A stretch of DNA of 64,000 bases from Pantoea sp. AS-PWVM4 (GTDB lineage Bacteria; Pseudomonadota; Gammaproteobacteria; Enterobacterales; Enterobacteriaceae), in assembly GCF_000468095.1 (NCBI RefSeq), contig NZ_ASZC01000005.1, forward strand, positions 186,001 through 250,000, given 5' to 3'. Position numbers and translations under genes: made by a program. The notes under the pieces are model-generated. The model was not told the origin of the DNA. It was given only the letters and a program-made list of their open reading frames with translations, and did not search any database. This document shows, in pieces, positions 1-9,103 of the stretch; the stretch's first letter is position 1, and each line of letters opens with the position of its first letter.

Positions 1-83
1 TGAGCGCCACCCCGGATTGCGTGATCAACAGGAAGTTGGCATGGAACCAGTATCGTCAGGGACAAATCGTTCCGGTACAGTAA
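1..83 (+). CDS. lpoA: 3' end of lpoA (penicillin-binding protein activator), partial
   Basis: Frame 3 is open from the window edge to a TAA at 81-83, giving a tail that ends [13 protein letters not shown]. In E. coli lpoA lies directly upstream of yraN and overlaps it; LpoA is the outer-membrane lipoprotein that activates PBP1A. The call rests on synteny plus the look of the last 26 residues, since the rest of the gene is outside the window. It overlaps the yraN start by 43 nt, suggesting coupled translation. Confidence 0.7.
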   Translation, partial: SATPDCVINRKLAWNQYRQGQIVPVQ

Positions 84-436
84 ATCGCCAGCGCATTGGC
101 GCTGAGCAAGAGCAGCAGGCGCGCCGCTATCTGGAGCGCGCCGGGCTGCAATGGATTGCCAGCAATGTTCGCTGTCGCAGCGGTGAGATTGACCTCATCA
201 TGCAGGATGGCGACTGCTGGGTCTTTGTCGAAGTGCGCTATCGACGCGATGCGCGTTTTGGCGGTGCAGCCGCCAGCGTAACGCGTCAGAAACAACAAAA
301 GCTACTCCGTACCGCAGCGCTATGGCTGCTGGGACGTAACGGCAGTTTTGACACGGTAAATTGCCGCTTTGACATCATAGCCATTACCGGGCGCGAGCTG
401 GAGTGGCTGCCCGATGCCTTTCATGCCGATGTGTAG
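41..436 (+). CDS. yraN: YraN, UPF0102 family endonuclease-like protein
   Basis: 131 residues, the same length as E. coli YraN. The ATG at 41 is preferred over an upstream in-frame TTG at 17 because AGGAAG lies 5-6 nt before it. The core shows [11 protein letters not shown] then VFVEVRYRR, the E-ID-EV-R pattern of a Holliday-junction-resolvase-like PD-(D/E)XK fold, followed by [12 protein letters not shown]. The function is not firmly established in enterobacteria. It sits between lpoA and diaA as in E. coli and is probably cotranscribed with both. Confidence 0.92.
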   Translation: MEPVSSGTNRSGTVNRQRIGAEQEQQARRYLERAGLQWIASNVRCRSGEIDLIMQDGDCWVFVEVRYRRDARFGGAAASVTRQKQQKLLRTAALWLLGRNGSFDTVNCRFDIIAITGRELEWLPDAFHADV

Positions 437-450
437 AACCAGGTGGTCTT

Positions 451-1038
451 GTGCAGGACAGAATTAAAGCGTGTTTTACCGAAAGTATTCAGACTCAAAT
501 CGCTGCCGCCGAGGCGCTGCCGGATGCCATTTCCCGCGCGGCCATGACGTTGGTGCAGTCGCTGCTGAGCGGTAACAAAATCCTTAGCTGTGGTAATGGC
601 GCGTCAGCGGCCAACGCCCAACATTTTGCCGCCAGTATGATCAACCGGTTTGAGACCGAACGCCCCAGCCTGCCCGCGCTGGCGCTCAGTGCCGACAACG
701 TAATGCTGACGGCGATTGGTAACGATCGGTTGCACGATGAAATTTATGCCAAGCAGGTGCGAGCGCTTGGCCAGGCCGGTGATGTTCTGCTGGCCATTTC
801 CACCCGTGGCAACACCCGTGACATTATTAAAGCGGTTGAAGCTGCGGTTACACGCGATATGACCATCGTGGCGCTGACCGGCTACGACGGCGGTGAGCTG
901 GCTGGCCTGCTCGGCCCACACGATGTGGAAATTCGCATTCCGTCACATCGCAGTGCGCGTATTCAGGAGATGCATATGCTGACGCTGAACTGCCTGTGCG
1001 ATTTGATCGATAACACCTTGTTCCCCCACCAGGAATGA
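451..1038 (+). CDS. diaA: DiaA, DnaA initiator-associating protein
   Basis: 195 residues beginning at a GTG ([17 protein letters not shown]) preceded by AGGTGG; the E. coli protein starts MQERIKACF. It is a SIS-domain phosphosugar-isomerase-like protein that forms a homotetramer, binds DnaA and promotes cooperative DnaA assembly at oriC, keeping initiation synchronous. SIS features are visible in [16 protein letters not shown] and in [12 protein letters not shown]. It starts 14 nt after the yraN stop. A second DnaA-control element (the datA-like locus at 59154-59403) lies at the other end of the window. Confidence 0.96.
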   Translation: MQDRIKACFTESIQTQIAAAEALPDAISRAAMTLVQSLLSGNKILSCGNGASAANAQHFAASMINRFETERPSLPALALSADNVMLTAIGNDRLHDEIYAKQVRALGQAGDVLLAISTRGNTRDIIKAVEAAVTRDMTIVALTGYDGGELAGLLGPHDVEIRIPSHRSARIQEMHMLTLNCLCDLIDNTLFPHQE

Positions 1039-1052
1039 CTGAAGGAGCTAAG

Positions 1053-1625
1053 ATGAAAGCATTGAACGCTGTCGCCATTCTTTTCACCGCCATGATGTTG
1101 CAGGGCTGCGTTGCTGTCGTCGCTGGCGGTGCCGCAGTAGCCACCAAAACCGCCACCGATCCCCGCACCGTGGGCACCCAGGTGGATGACGGTACGCTGG
1201 AGTTACGCGTCAGCAACGCGCTGGCAAAAGATGAACAGATCAAAAACCAGGCACGCGTCGTAGTGACCGCCTATCAGGGCAAAGTGCTGCTGACCGGTCA
1301 GTCACCGTCGGCGGATCTCGCCAGCCGCGCGAAACAGATCGCGATGGGTGTCGATGGCGCGACTGAGGTGTACAACGAAATCCGTACCGGTCAGAAAGTC
1401 AGCCTCGGTACATCCTCTAATGACACCTGGATCACCACCAAAATCCGCTCACAACTGCTGGGCAGCGATCAGGTGAAATCGTCGAACGTGAAAGTGACCA
1501 CCGAAAACGGCGAAGTGTTCCTGCTGGGTCTGGTGACACAACAGGAAGCGGCAGCGGCGGCGGATATCGCCAGCCGGGTAAGCGGTGTGAAGCACGTCAC
1601 CACCGCCTTTACCATTCTGAAATAA
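1053..1625 (+). CDS. dolP: DolP (YraP), division/outer-membrane stress BON lipoprotein
   Basis: 190 residues from the ATG at 1053, preceded by GAAGGAG; an upstream in-frame ATG at 1035 overlaps diaA and lacks a good ribosome-binding site. The N-terminus MKALNAVAILFTAMMLQGC carries a lipobox (MLQG-C), so Cys19 becomes the lipidated +1 residue. Two BON domains follow (about 47-115 and 125-190), the second with NVKVTTENGEVFLLG. In E. coli DolP is an outer-membrane lipoprotein that binds anionic phospholipid, localises to the septum, supports envelope integrity and belongs to the sigma-E regulon. It is the last gene of the lpoA-yraN-diaA-dolP run. Confidence 0.96.
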   Translation: MKALNAVAILFTAMMLQGCVAVVAGGAAVATKTATDPRTVGTQVDDGTLELRVSNALAKDEQIKNQARVVVTAYQGKVLLTGQSPSADLASRAKQIAMGVDGATEVYNEIRTGQKVSLGTSSNDTWITTKIRSQLLGSDQVKSSNVKVTTENGEVFLLGLVTQQEAAAAADIASRVSGVKHVTTAFTILK

Positions 1626-1632
1626 ACCTTCA

Positions 1633-1656
1633 GGGCGGCATCAGCCGCCCTTTTTT
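1633..1656 (+). terminator. Rho-independent terminator after dolP
   Basis: GGGCGGC-ATCA-GCCGCCC is a perfect 7-bp stem followed by six T residues. It lies directly after the dolP stop. The T run reaches the stop codon of convergent yhaK, so the two genes are almost back to back. Confidence 0.9.
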
Positions 1657-2356
1657 ACACCGGTATATCAATCACCAACGCACGTAACGGCGTTTTCGCC
1701 TGCAACGTAATCTGCTGTTCTTCTGCCAGAAATGCCCCATCGCCACAGCTTAGCTTTTCCTGATGCGCGCTGCTCGCCTGCACATCCAGCGATCCGTGGA
1801 TCGATTGCAGATAGGCGCGTGGACCGTTCAGCTTCACGCTATGTTGCTCGCCGGGAGCCAGCGTTACCTGATGAATCCACACCTGCTGACGCAGCTGTAA
1901 ACTGCCTTCCGCACCGTCTGGCGAAGCCAACAGGAAAGAGGTCTGCTCGGGCAGCGACATTTTCTGCAACAACGGATTCTCGCGTTCCGGGCACGCCGAC
2001 AGCCACAGTTGCATACGTGTCAGCGGTTGATCTTTGCTGAGATTGATTTCGCTATAGCTCACGCCCTGGCGCGCCGACAACAGCAGCGCTTCACCGGCAC
2101 GGGCGATAATATGGTTGCCCTCGCTGTCGCGGTACTCCGCCTCGCCCTGTAGTACCAGGTTGAGGACATCAACCTGAGGATAGGTGCGGGGCTGGAAGGC
2201 AGCACCGGGTGCCAGCACTTCCTGATTGAGCACGCGCAGTGAGGCATAGCCCATCAGTTTCGGATCAAAATAGTGGCCAAATGAGAAGCTGTAACGCGCC
2301 TGCAACCAACCGAAATCGGCCTGGCCACATGCTGACGCGCAGCGGGTTGTCATCAT
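1655..2356 (-). CDS. yhaK: YhaK, pirin-family bicupin
   Basis: 233 residues, the same length as E. coli YhaK and closely alike throughout (GQADFGWLQARYSFSFGHYF, then DPKLMGYASLRVLNQEVLAPG). It is a cytosolic pirin-like bicupin; E. coli YhaK is reported to react to nitrosative or redox stress, and its substrate is unknown. The N-terminal cupin spans about 20-125 and the second about 150-230. Two adjacent ATG codons occur at the start, with GGAGG a few nt upstream. It is divergent from yhaJ across 128 bp, the usual arrangement for a LysR regulator and its target. Confidence 0.94.
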   Translation of the reverse strand: MMTTRCASACGQADFGWLQARYSFSFGHYFDPKLMGYASLRVLNQEVLAPGAAFQPRTYPQVDVLNLVLQGEAEYRDSEGNHIIARAGEALLLSARQGVSYSEINLSKDQPLTRMQLWLSACPERENPLLQKMSLPEQTSFLLASPDGAEGSLQLRQQVWIHQVTLAPGEQHSVKLNGPRAYLQSIHGSLDVQASSAHQEKLSCGDGAFLAEEQQITLQAKTPLRALVIDIPV

Positions 2357-2484
2357 GATTTACCTCCGACGCTCTGCGGGATGATACGGCCGCAGGTTTA
2401 TAGGATTATGGTAAAAGGCTGGACGCCGGATTGTTAGCCAGTTAATCTGCCTGGCATGTTCAAATTTCCTGACAGAGAATCGGC

Positions 2485-3384
2485 ATGGCAAAAGAGCGCG
2501 CGTTAACCCTGGAAGCTTTACGTGTGATGGATGCTATTGACCGGCGCGGCAGCTTTGCGGCTGCGGCCGACGAGCTGGGACGTGTACCTTCCGCATTGAG
2601 CTACACCATGCAGAAGCTGGAAGAGGAGCTGGATGTCGTGCTGTTTGACCGCTCCGGTCACCGCACTAAATTCACCAACGTAGGACGCATGCTGCTGGAA
2701 CGTGGCCGCGTGCTGTTGGAAGCCGCCGACAAACTCACCACCGACGCCGAAGCGCTGGCGCGCGGTTGGGAAACCCATCTCACCATCGTCACCGAGGCGC
2801 TGGTGCCCACCGAACACCTGTTCCCGCTGGTGACCAAACTGGCGGACAAAGCCAATACCCAAATATCCCTGGTGACCGAAGTGCTGGCCGGTGCCTGGGA
2901 GCGGCTGGAGCAGGGGCGTGCCGATATCGTCATTGCGCCGGATATGCATTTCCGCGCCTCAACGGAAATCAACACCCGCAAGCTGTACAGCATGATGAGC
3001 GTGTATGTCGCCAGCCCGGACCATCCCATTCATCAGGAAGCGGAGCCACAATCTGAGGTGACGCGTGTGAAGTATCGCGGCATTGCGGTGGCCGATACCG
3101 CGCGCGAGCGCCCGGTGTTGACCGTGCAGTTGCTGGACAAGCAACAGCGCCTGACGGTGAGCAGCATGGAAGACAAACGCAAAGCGCTGCTGGCCGGACT
3201 GGGTGTGGCGACCATGCCTTATTCGCTGGTGGAGCAGGATATCGCCGAAGGACGTCTGCGCGTGGTGAGTGCGGAATATACCCGCGAGGTGGATATCATT
3301 ATGGCGTGGCGCCGCGACAGCATGGGTGAAGCGAAAGCATGGTGCCTGCGCGAGATCCCGCGTTTGCTGGCGAAGAAAGGTTAA
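2485..3384 (+). CDS. yhaJ: YhaJ, LysR-family transcriptional regulator
   Basis: 299 residues. The N-terminal winged HTH is clear: LEALRVMDAIDRRGSFAAAA then LSYTMQKLEEELDVVLFDRSG. A LysR substrate-binding domain runs from about 90 to 295. E. coli YhaJ activates yhaK and responds to aromatic compounds such as dinitrotoluene breakdown products; in pathogenic E. coli it also affects virulence genes. It probably binds the 2357-2484 intergenic region. The stop codon lies inside a long perfect inverted repeat that should act as the terminator. Confidence 0.93.
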   Translation: MAKERALTLEALRVMDAIDRRGSFAAAADELGRVPSALSYTMQKLEEELDVVLFDRSGHRTKFTNVGRMLLERGRVLLEAADKLTTDAEALARGWETHLTIVTEALVPTEHLFPLVTKLADKANTQISLVTEVLAGAWERLEQGRADIVIAPDMHFRASTEINTRKLYSMMSVYVASPDHPIHQEAEPQSEVTRVKYRGIAVADTARERPVLTVQLLDKQQRLTVSSMEDKRKALLAGLGVATMPYSLVEQDIAEGRLRVVSAEYTREVDIIMAWRRDSMGEAKAWCLREIPRLLAKKG

Positions 3385-3406
3385 TCAGCATCGCTGATTA
3401 ACCTTT
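3376..3406 (+). terminator. Inverted repeat spanning the yhaJ stop codon
   Basis: AAAGGTTAATCAGC-ATC-GCTGATTAACCTTT is a perfect 14-bp inverted repeat with a 3-nt loop. The left arm contains the yhaJ TAA. The right arm ends in only TTT, so termination may be imperfect, or the structure may protect the 3' end. A REP-like array begins two nt downstream. Confidence 0.6.
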
Positions 3407-3408
3407 CC

Positions 3409-3537
3409 GTAGCGGCGCGATTTATCGCGCAATTCCGTGCGCGATTTATCGCGCGGTTCCGTGCGCGATGCAGGAAAAATCCGCGCGATAAATCGCGCCG
3501 CTACGAACAACGCATTACGCAATAATCGCGCCGTTAC
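3409..3537. repeat. REP-like palindromic repeat cluster (copy 1)
   Basis: Starts GTAGCGGCGCGAT and ends CGCCGCTAC at 3504, so the outer arms are inverted. In between are several GCGCGATTTATCGCGC or GCGCGATAAATCGCGC units, plus a further half-unit (AATAATCGCGCCGTTAC) that reaches the stop codon of the convergent regulator gene at 3534. It is the longest of five related loci in the window and fills the gap between two convergent genes. Confidence 0.85.
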
Positions 3538-5453
3538 AGGCGACTCAAACAATCCATCGCCACGGCCTTGAAGCTGACAAAATCGCCGCAGTCACGCAAC
3601 CGGGCGGTTGCGCGTTCGCGCAGGAAAGTGACGAACAGGTCATAAATCGCCATCGCCTCTTCATATTCACTTTTGCTGATGGCCAGCAGGAAAATCACCG
3701 AGGCGGTTTCATCGCCCCAACTGATGCCCTGCGGTGCCAACACGGTGTACACCACGGTTTTCTTCGCCAGCAGACCCAGCGAGTGCGGCAGCGCAATCCC
3801 CTCCCCCAGCATGGTGCTGACAATCGCTTCACGTTCCTCAACCGAGGGATAAAAATCGTCTTCCACATAGCCTTCACGCTGAAGCTGGTTGCACAGCTGA
3901 TGGAACAGCGCCGATTGCGTCATCGGCTGGTCCACCACCAGAAAATGCTGTGCATCGAAGTATTTTTCCAGCATATAAGGCCGGGTACGATCCACCAGCA
4001 CCAGTTTGCCGAGCTGCTCAAGCTGGAATTCCGTTGGGAACGGCGACATCACCACCACCGGGCTGTTTTTCTCACGCAAGCGGGTGGTTGAGATAACAAA
4101 ATCTTCATCAATAACCGCAAGCGCCTCGTATTCACGTAGCGACAGGCGGCCCGTCACCTGCAACTGGGGATACTTACGCAGCAGCATCGCTTCAATCATG
4201 CGCAAGGTAGAGTTACCGCTGTCACACACCAGCAACACCTGGGGGTGACGCTGATAGCCCACATCATAGTGACGCTCCAGCCCGACGCCGATATGCAGCA
4301 CCAGAAAACCGATTTCGTTTTCGCTGATGCTGTAAGGGGTATATTTCCCCCAACTGGTGACCGCCGCCAGCGTCATGTCGTAGGCCATCGGGTAATGCTG
4401 CTTGATATTACTCAGTAGCGGATTGGGGATATGGATCTGGTAACGCACCCGGGTGATCATGGTTTTGATATGGGTGAGCAGATCGGCACGCAACTGTTCA
4501 TCCTGTTGCAGACGATAGTTGTAGTGCGTGTTGATGTAATTCAGCAGGTAATCGACCAGCGCATCCGCATCATCGGCATTGATGGTGCTGGGGGCCAGTG
4601 CCTGAATCTGGCGGGCAGCGATGTTGACGCGCAGCCAGTTCTCTTCCGCCTGAGAGATCGGTTTGCCCACCAGCGGCCGCATCAGGTTAACCAGTTGCTG
4701 CGCGGCTTCACGCACCTCCTCGCCGACATCCTCCGCACCCGGATCGTTCAGCGGAAAACCTTCGCTGATGCGCCGTACTGCTACCGCGCAATAGATTTGC
4801 AGATAGCGTTCACCTTCATCGCTGAGGCGAATGGCGTGCTGCGAGAAACAATGCTGAAGCAGCGGTTGCAACTGCTCCAGCATGCCGCTGTGTAGCGTTT
4901 CCACCGTTAACAGCGGGCTGTCCGGCGTATCCTGGTCGATTTGCCACAGCAAATCAGTCAGGCAGGTGCGAATCGCCGCTTCGCTGCCGAACAGCTTCAT
5001 TCCGTAACGCGGTTTGGTTTCGATATTCAGATGATAACGCCCGAACCATTCACGCACCTCGGCCATGTCGCTTTGCAGGGTCGCGCGGCTGACAAACCAC
5101 TCTTCCGACAAATCTTCCAGCTTCAGCGAATATGCAGCGGTGAGAAAACGACTGAGCAGATAACGCACCCGTTCCTGTGAAGTACGCGGCACGCGCAGCG
5201 GTGCCGCGGTTTGTGCCTGGAGCTGACCAAAACGCAGCGCGTCCTCCACCTTCAGTTGATAACCCTCGCCACGCGCCAGCACGAACTGCGCACCATGCTG
5301 CGCCAGCAGCGCGTTAAGCGCCGTGATATCGGTGCGCACCGTGCGAGTGGACACGGAAAAACGTCGCGCCAGCTCATCCTGCGGCAGCGTTTCGGTTTGC
5401 AGCGCAGCGAAAAGTTGGGCCAGACGCTGGTTGGGAAATCTCACGGGCTTCAC
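3534..5453 (-). CDS. PRD-domain transcriptional regulator with EIIB and EIIA domains (MtlR/MgaR-like)
   Basis: 639 residues. An N-terminal DeoR/HTH_11-type helix-turn-helix (about 8-60, with ARRFSVSTRTVRTDI) is followed by a second HTH (about 85-170) and two PTS regulatory domains (about 180-390). A GatB/Bgl-like EIIB domain carries VLLVCDSGNST (Cys near 410). A C-terminal EIIA type 2 domain carries GEGIALPHS with the phosphorylatable His near 555. This is the layout of phosphorylation-controlled PTS operon activators. The gene is last in the operon, 14 nt after the aldolase, and most likely senses the operon's substrate. The start is GTG at 5453; a GTG at 5444 has better Shine-Dalgarno spacing and may be the true one. 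The stop lies inside a REP-like repeat. Confidence 0.9.
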   Translation of the reverse strand: MKPVRFPNQRLAQLFAALQTETLPQDELARRFSVSTRTVRTDITALNALLAQHGAQFVLARGEGYQLKVEDALRFGQLQAQTAAPLRVPRTSQERVRYLLSRFLTAAYSLKLEDLSEEWFVSRATLQSDMAEVREWFGRYHLNIETKPRYGMKLFGSEAAIRTCLTDLLWQIDQDTPDSPLLTVETLHSGMLEQLQPLLQHCFSQHAIRLSDEGERYLQIYCAVAVRRISEGFPLNDPGAEDVGEEVREAAQQLVNLMRPLVGKPISQAEENWLRVNIAARQIQALAPSTINADDADALVDYLLNYINTHYNYRLQQDEQLRADLLTHIKTMITRVRYQIHIPNPLLSNIKQHYPMAYDMTLAAVTSWGKYTPYSISENEIGFLVLHIGVGLERHYDVGYQRHPQVLLVCDSGNSTLRMIEAMLLRKYPQLQVTGRLSLREYEALAVIDEDFVISTTRLREKNSPVVVMSPFPTEFQLEQLGKLVLVDRTRPYMLEKYFDAQHFLVVDQPMTQSALFHQLCNQLQREGYVEDDFYPSVEEREAIVSTMLGEGIALPHSLGLLAKKTVVYTVLAPQGISWGDETASVIFLLAISKSEYEEAMAIYDLFVTFLRERATARLRDCGDFVSFKAVAMDCLSRL

Positions 5454-5467
5454 CTGTTACTTAATTG

Positions 5468-6205
5468 TTACAACAACTTTTTGCACGTTGCCAGAAGCTG
5501 ACGCACATCGTCAATGCGTGTGTCGCCAGTCGCGCTATCGATAATCGAACTGTAGACGTGCGGAATCACTTTACTGACGCCCGCCTCCAGCGCAATGCGA
5601 ACAATCTCTTCAAAATTGTCGAGATCAATACCGCCAGTGGGTTCCAGCCAGAAGTTGTTACGCGCACAGGCTTCCGCCACCGCGCGGTACTCCGCTACCG
5701 CTTTCAATCCCCCCATCGGGAAGTATTTCACCGAGCTGCCGCCCATGTCCTGCAACAAGCGAATCGCGCTGTCGATTGGCACGATGGCATCCGGCCCTTG
5801 TGCACTCAGCGGTCCGGTGGAGATTTTGACCAGGCCCGGCGTGCCGGTGGGGGAAATCAGGCCGTTGACCACGGTGTCATGTTGTCCGAGCAACGCGCGA
5901 CTGGTCGCGACGCCGGTGAACACCTGGTTAACGTGTTGCGGTTGCAGCTCAGCTGCAATCTCACTCACCATCGCCGATTGATTGGGATCCCCGGCACCCA
6001 GTCCAACCGAAATCGCGTTATCAATCAGCGCAGCATATTCGCGCATATCGGCAATCGCCGCCTCAGTGCTGGCGTAGTTTTTCGACAACACGCCCACCAA
6101 CACATAACCATCCGCCGCTTCCCAGATATCGCGCGCATTCTGTTTAGAACCCGCCAGCACATTGAGGCACAGACGGCCCTGATAAAATTTTGGAGTCAGA
6201 GTCAT
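5468..6205 (-). CDS. KDPG-aldolase-family protein, DgaF-like (EF_0839 family)
   Basis: 245 residues. By family it should cleave 2-keto-3-deoxy-6-phosphogluconate to pyruvate and glyceraldehyde-3-phosphate, as DgaF does in Salmonella D-glucosaminate use. The Schiff-base Lys is probably in GGSSVKYFPMGG (near residue 165), followed by WLEPTGGID. Its ATGA start overlaps the stop of the DgaE-like gene by 4 nt, indicating translational coupling. It would carry out the last step of the pathway, feeding central metabolism. The family is clear, but the exact substrate here is inferred from the neighbours. Confidence 0.88.
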   Translation of the reverse strand: MTLTPKFYQGRLCLNVLAGSKQNARDIWEAADGYVLVGVLSKNYASTEAAIADMREYAALIDNAISVGLGAGDPNQSAMVSEIAAELQPQHVNQVFTGVATSRALLGQHDTVVNGLISPTGTPGLVKISTGPLSAQGPDAIVPIDSAIRLLQDMGGSSVKYFPMGGLKAVAEYRAVAEACARNNFWLEPTGGIDLDNFEEIVRIALEAGVSKVIPHVYSSIIDSATGDTRIDDVRQLLATCKKLL

Positions 6206-7323
6206 GCGTGTTTCTCCCCGCTGAGCAGCGCCTCGATGGCGGTAAAAATGGTATGCAGCTGATCGGCGCTGACGCTACGCACATCGGCCTCGATAATGCC
6301 TTCATTGGCTTTATAGCCACGGAAATAGATGGCGATAGCGCCGGTTTTCAGTGCCTGCACCAGCTCGCCAGTGGCCCAGCCGGTTTGCGCTTCGTCGAAC
6401 TTGATTTCGGCACGGGCGATGTCACGTCCGGCAGCATCCCATACCACACGCGCGCTGACGCCCTTCAGGGTGTTGAGGTTGGCGATAAACGGCGTCATTT
6501 TTTCCACCATCTCTGCGCCGGTGGTTTTCTCCTGCGACAGATAGTTTTCAATCGCCTGCGTCAGGCCGAGGATGCCCTCTTTGCCGACTTTCATCGCACG
6601 ACCGATGCCGTTACTCTGGCGCTTCACCCACTCAACATATTGGGTGCGGCCAATCACCAGACCGCTGGTTGGTCCTTCAATCGCTTTCGCCCCGCTGTAG
6701 ATCACCAGGTCAGCGCCCATCTGGTAGTAGCACTGCAAATCTTCTTCCGCTGCCGCATCGACAATCAACGGGATGCCATGCTTACGCGCCACCACTGCCG
6801 CCTGTTCGACACTGAAATGGCTTTTCTGCACGCAATGGTGTGATTTGATGTACAGCAACGCGGCGGTCGTCGGCGTAATCGCCGCTGCCAGCTGTTCTGG
6901 CGAGCATTCGTTGCTGTAGCCTGCTTCCACCAGGCGTCCACCACCCAACGCCACCATGGTGCCAACCGGCGCGCCAAAATTGACGTTATGACCTTTCGGC
7001 ATCACGATATCGTGCGGTACGCTGAGTGGCGCGGCATGCAGGTTTTCCAGCAGCCAGGCGTTATCTTTCACGATCACCGCCGCCACACTTTGCGCAATGC
7101 CCGCCGACGCACAGGAAACCACCACTGCGCTTTCCACCTCAAGCAGTTGCGCGATATACGCCCCGGTTTTATCCACCAGATCTTTCATCTCAAAGTAGTG
7201 GTTAAGGCCGTATTTCACGGTATCGACCACGTCTGCTGCCGGGGTCGATACGCCAAGAATGGTCATGCGACCAGAGGCATTGATGACCTGCTTCAGGCCA
7301 TATTTTTCATAAATCGAAGACAT
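6202..7323 (-). CDS. DgaE-like PLP-dependent ammonia-lyase (SelA-related)
   Basis: 373 residues from the ATG at 7323 (MSSIYEKYGLKQVINASGRM), chosen because GAAGGGA lies at good distance; an in-frame ATG at 7341 lacks a Shine-Dalgarno. It has the fold type I PLP architecture of the SelA-related family, with the likely PLP-binding Lys in VIYSGAKAIEGPTSG (near 215). Salmonella DgaE converts D-glucosaminate-6-phosphate to 2-keto-3-deoxy-6-phosphogluconate plus ammonia; a similar 2-amino-sugar-acid phosphate is the natural guess here. It overlaps the amidohydrolase gene upstream by 17 nt and the aldolase gene downstream by 4 nt. Confidence 0.88.
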   Translation of the reverse strand: MSSIYEKYGLKQVINASGRMTILGVSTPAADVVDTVKYGLNHYFEMKDLVDKTGAYIAQLLEVESAVVVSCASAGIAQSVAAVIVKDNAWLLENLHAAPLSVPHDIVMPKGHNVNFGAPVGTMVALGGGRLVEAGYSNECSPEQLAAAITPTTAALLYIKSHHCVQKSHFSVEQAAVVARKHGIPLIVDAAAEEDLQCYYQMGADLVIYSGAKAIEGPTSGLVIGRTQYVEWVKRQSNGIGRAMKVGKEGILGLTQAIENYLSQEKTTGAEMVEKMTPFIANLNTLKGVSARVVWDAAGRDIARAEIKFDEAQTGWATGELVQALKTGAIAIYFRGYKANEGIIEADVRSVSADQLHTIFTAIEALLSGEKHA

Positions 7324-8440
7324 GATTGGCTTTCCCTTCATCAGTCAGATGCCATTGCCCCGCCACCACGACGGCCAGCGGCACCAGATGTTGCTCACCC
7401 AGCACCTGTTCGCCTTCAGCATCGACGAACGGGCGGGCTTCCTCTTTGACGGTAAAAATGGTCAGGTCGGCGTCGTAACCGACCGCCAGGCAACCTTTGT
7501 TTTTCAGTCGCAGACCTTCAGCGGCTTTGCGTGTCACGCAGTCGATCACCTGCGGCAATGTCATGCCAATGCTGAAGAATTTCGACATCACATGCGCCAG
7601 GCTGTGCACCGGGCCATTGATACGGTTGCGGCAATAGATATCGGAGCTGATGGTGTCAGGCAAAATGCCCTGCGCAATCGCCTGACGCGCCACCTCAAAG
7701 CTGAAGCTGGCGCTGCCGTGGCCGATATCCAGCCGCACACCACGCGCTAACGCATTCTTCACCGCGGCTTTCAGCTCGCCCTGCGGCGTAAGAATGCGGT
7801 TGGGTTTGCCGTTGTAGCAATGGGTGATGATGTCGCCGGAAGTCAGCAGATCGGCAATGTCCTCCAGCATCGGCGGGTTGTTGCCGATATGCACCATCAG
7901 CGGCAGATCACCCGCCGCCTGCTGAATGGCTTTGGCCCGGATTAACGGCTGGATACCGTTTTCGCCCACTACGCTGCTGCTCATACGCGCTTTGAGGCCG
8001 ACGATAAAATCGGGACGACGTTGAATAGCCTGCACCACCGCCTCACCGTCGATCTGCGCCATATCGGCCAGCTCGTTCTGCGTGACAATGCCGGTGCGGG
8101 CTATGTTGATCAGCGCACGAACGTCGGTCGTGACCTGTCGCGTAAGCTGATAAAAATCGTCAATATCATCAGCGCCGGTGCTGCCGGCATCCACCACCGT
8201 GGTGACCCCCTGTGCCACACCGATGGCATCCGCATCGTCGTGATAAATCGGCGATTTGGGATAACAGTGAACGTGGCTGTCGATCCAGCCTGCGCTGAGG
8301 TAGTAGCGCCCGGCCAGGTCGCGTTCTTGTGCCGCCTGACCGCTTACGCTACCCAGTGCGGCGATTTTGCCGTCCTGCCACGCAATATCCACCAGCTGTC
8401 CGTCGCACAGACGCGCACGACGGAGAATGACATCAAACAT
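7307..8440 (-). CDS. Amidohydrolase/deacetylase family metallohydrolase (EF_0837 type)
   Basis: 377 residues of the amidohydrolase superfamily, with a full set of binuclear metal ligands: DSHVH (HxH, near 55-57), the carboxylated-Lys candidate in VGLKARMSS, His in LMVHIGNNPP, His in IITHCYNGK, and Asp in TISSDIY. It resembles dihydroorotase-like deacetylases. Next to DgaE- and DgaF-like enzymes it most plausibly removes an N-acyl group from the imported amino-sugar acid before the lyase step. AAGGAGGGGG precedes the ATG. The substrate is not known. Confidence 0.88.
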   Translation of the reverse strand: MFDVILRRARLCDGQLVDIAWQDGKIAALGSVSGQAAQERDLAGRYYLSAGWIDSHVHCYPKSPIYHDDADAIGVAQGVTTVVDAGSTGADDIDDFYQLTRQVTTDVRALINIARTGIVTQNELADMAQIDGEAVVQAIQRRPDFIVGLKARMSSSVVGENGIQPLIRAKAIQQAAGDLPLMVHIGNNPPMLEDIADLLTSGDIITHCYNGKPNRILTPQGELKAAVKNALARGVRLDIGHGSASFSFEVARQAIAQGILPDTISSDIYCRNRINGPVHSLAHVMSKFFSIGMTLPQVIDCVTRKAAEGLRLKNKGCLAVGYDADLTIFTVKEEARPFVDAEGEQVLGEQHLVPLAVVVAGQWHLTDEGKANHVFDL

Positions 8441-8449
8441 ACCCCCTCC

Positions 8450-9091
8450 TTAGAGAGAAACCGGGAAGATCGCGCCCAGCACCATCGCACCGAGAATCGC
8501 ACCACCGGTAATCGGCTTGTTCCACAGGTAAAACAGCAACGAACCCGCCAACGAACCAAGACCAATAGGAATTGACGCGGTCATTGCCGACAGGATGATC
8601 AACGGACCGAGGAAGCGGCCAGAGGCGTTACCCGCCCCCATCATCACGTCGGCACCGTAGGTGGAGTCGCTCTGATTGATGGTGAACTTACGCGCCAGGA
8701 TGATGATGTAGCCAATCGCCACGCCAATCACCAGACCGGTTGCCAGCGAGGCGGCGAAGTTCGCGACCGGGAAGACAATGCCCGCGCCCAGTAACAACGC
8801 CGGAACCCCCAGACCAACGCCGGTCTGAATCGCCCCGCCGATATCAAGAATCCCCACCAGCGAACCTTCGATGATACGGGCGAACAGGAAGCTGGCACCG
8901 AACGCCGCTACCGCGCCGTAGACCCCGGTTTCCATGCCGGAACGCAGCATGGAGACAAACGCCACTTCGTTAAAAGCACCAATGCCGTACAGGTAGTACA
9001 TATGCGTACCGGCAAACACCCCGGCGGAGAGCAGGCCGACAAAAATCGGGAAAGACCAGTCGGCGTACCAGAACCCTTTGTTTTCGTTCAT
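8450..9091 (-). CDS. DUF4310 family membrane protein
   Basis: 213 residues with about five or six hydrophobic segments (for example FPIFVGLLSAGVFAGTHMYYL and a glycine-rich GVPALLLGAGIVFPVANFAA). It always travels with DUF4311, DUF4312 and the SFCGS protein in clusters like this. No biochemical function is established for the family; from context it is probably one of two integral membrane subunits of a transporter. AAGGAG lies upstream of the ATG, and the gene starts 12 nt after DUF4311 ends. Confidence 0.85.
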   Translation of the reverse strand: MNENKGFWYADWSFPIFVGLLSAGVFAGTHMYYLYGIGAFNEVAFVSMLRSGMETGVYGAVAAFGASFLFARIIEGSLVGILDIGGAIQTGVGLGVPALLLGAGIVFPVANFAASLATGLVIGVAIGYIIILARKFTINQSDSTYGADVMMGAGNASGRFLGPLIILSAMTASIPIGLGSLAGSLLFYLWNKPITGGAILGAMVLGAIFPVSL

Positions 9092-9103
9092 GCTGATGGC
9101 TCC

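Noticed and set aside
17..40. Upstream TTG start for yraN
   Set aside because: The ATG at 41 has a good Shine-Dalgarno and gives the exact family length of 131 residues.
5465..6262. 265-codon plus-strand open frame opposite the aldolase gene
   Set aside because: It is antisense to a conserved gene of the operon with clear catalytic motifs; no support on the plus strand.
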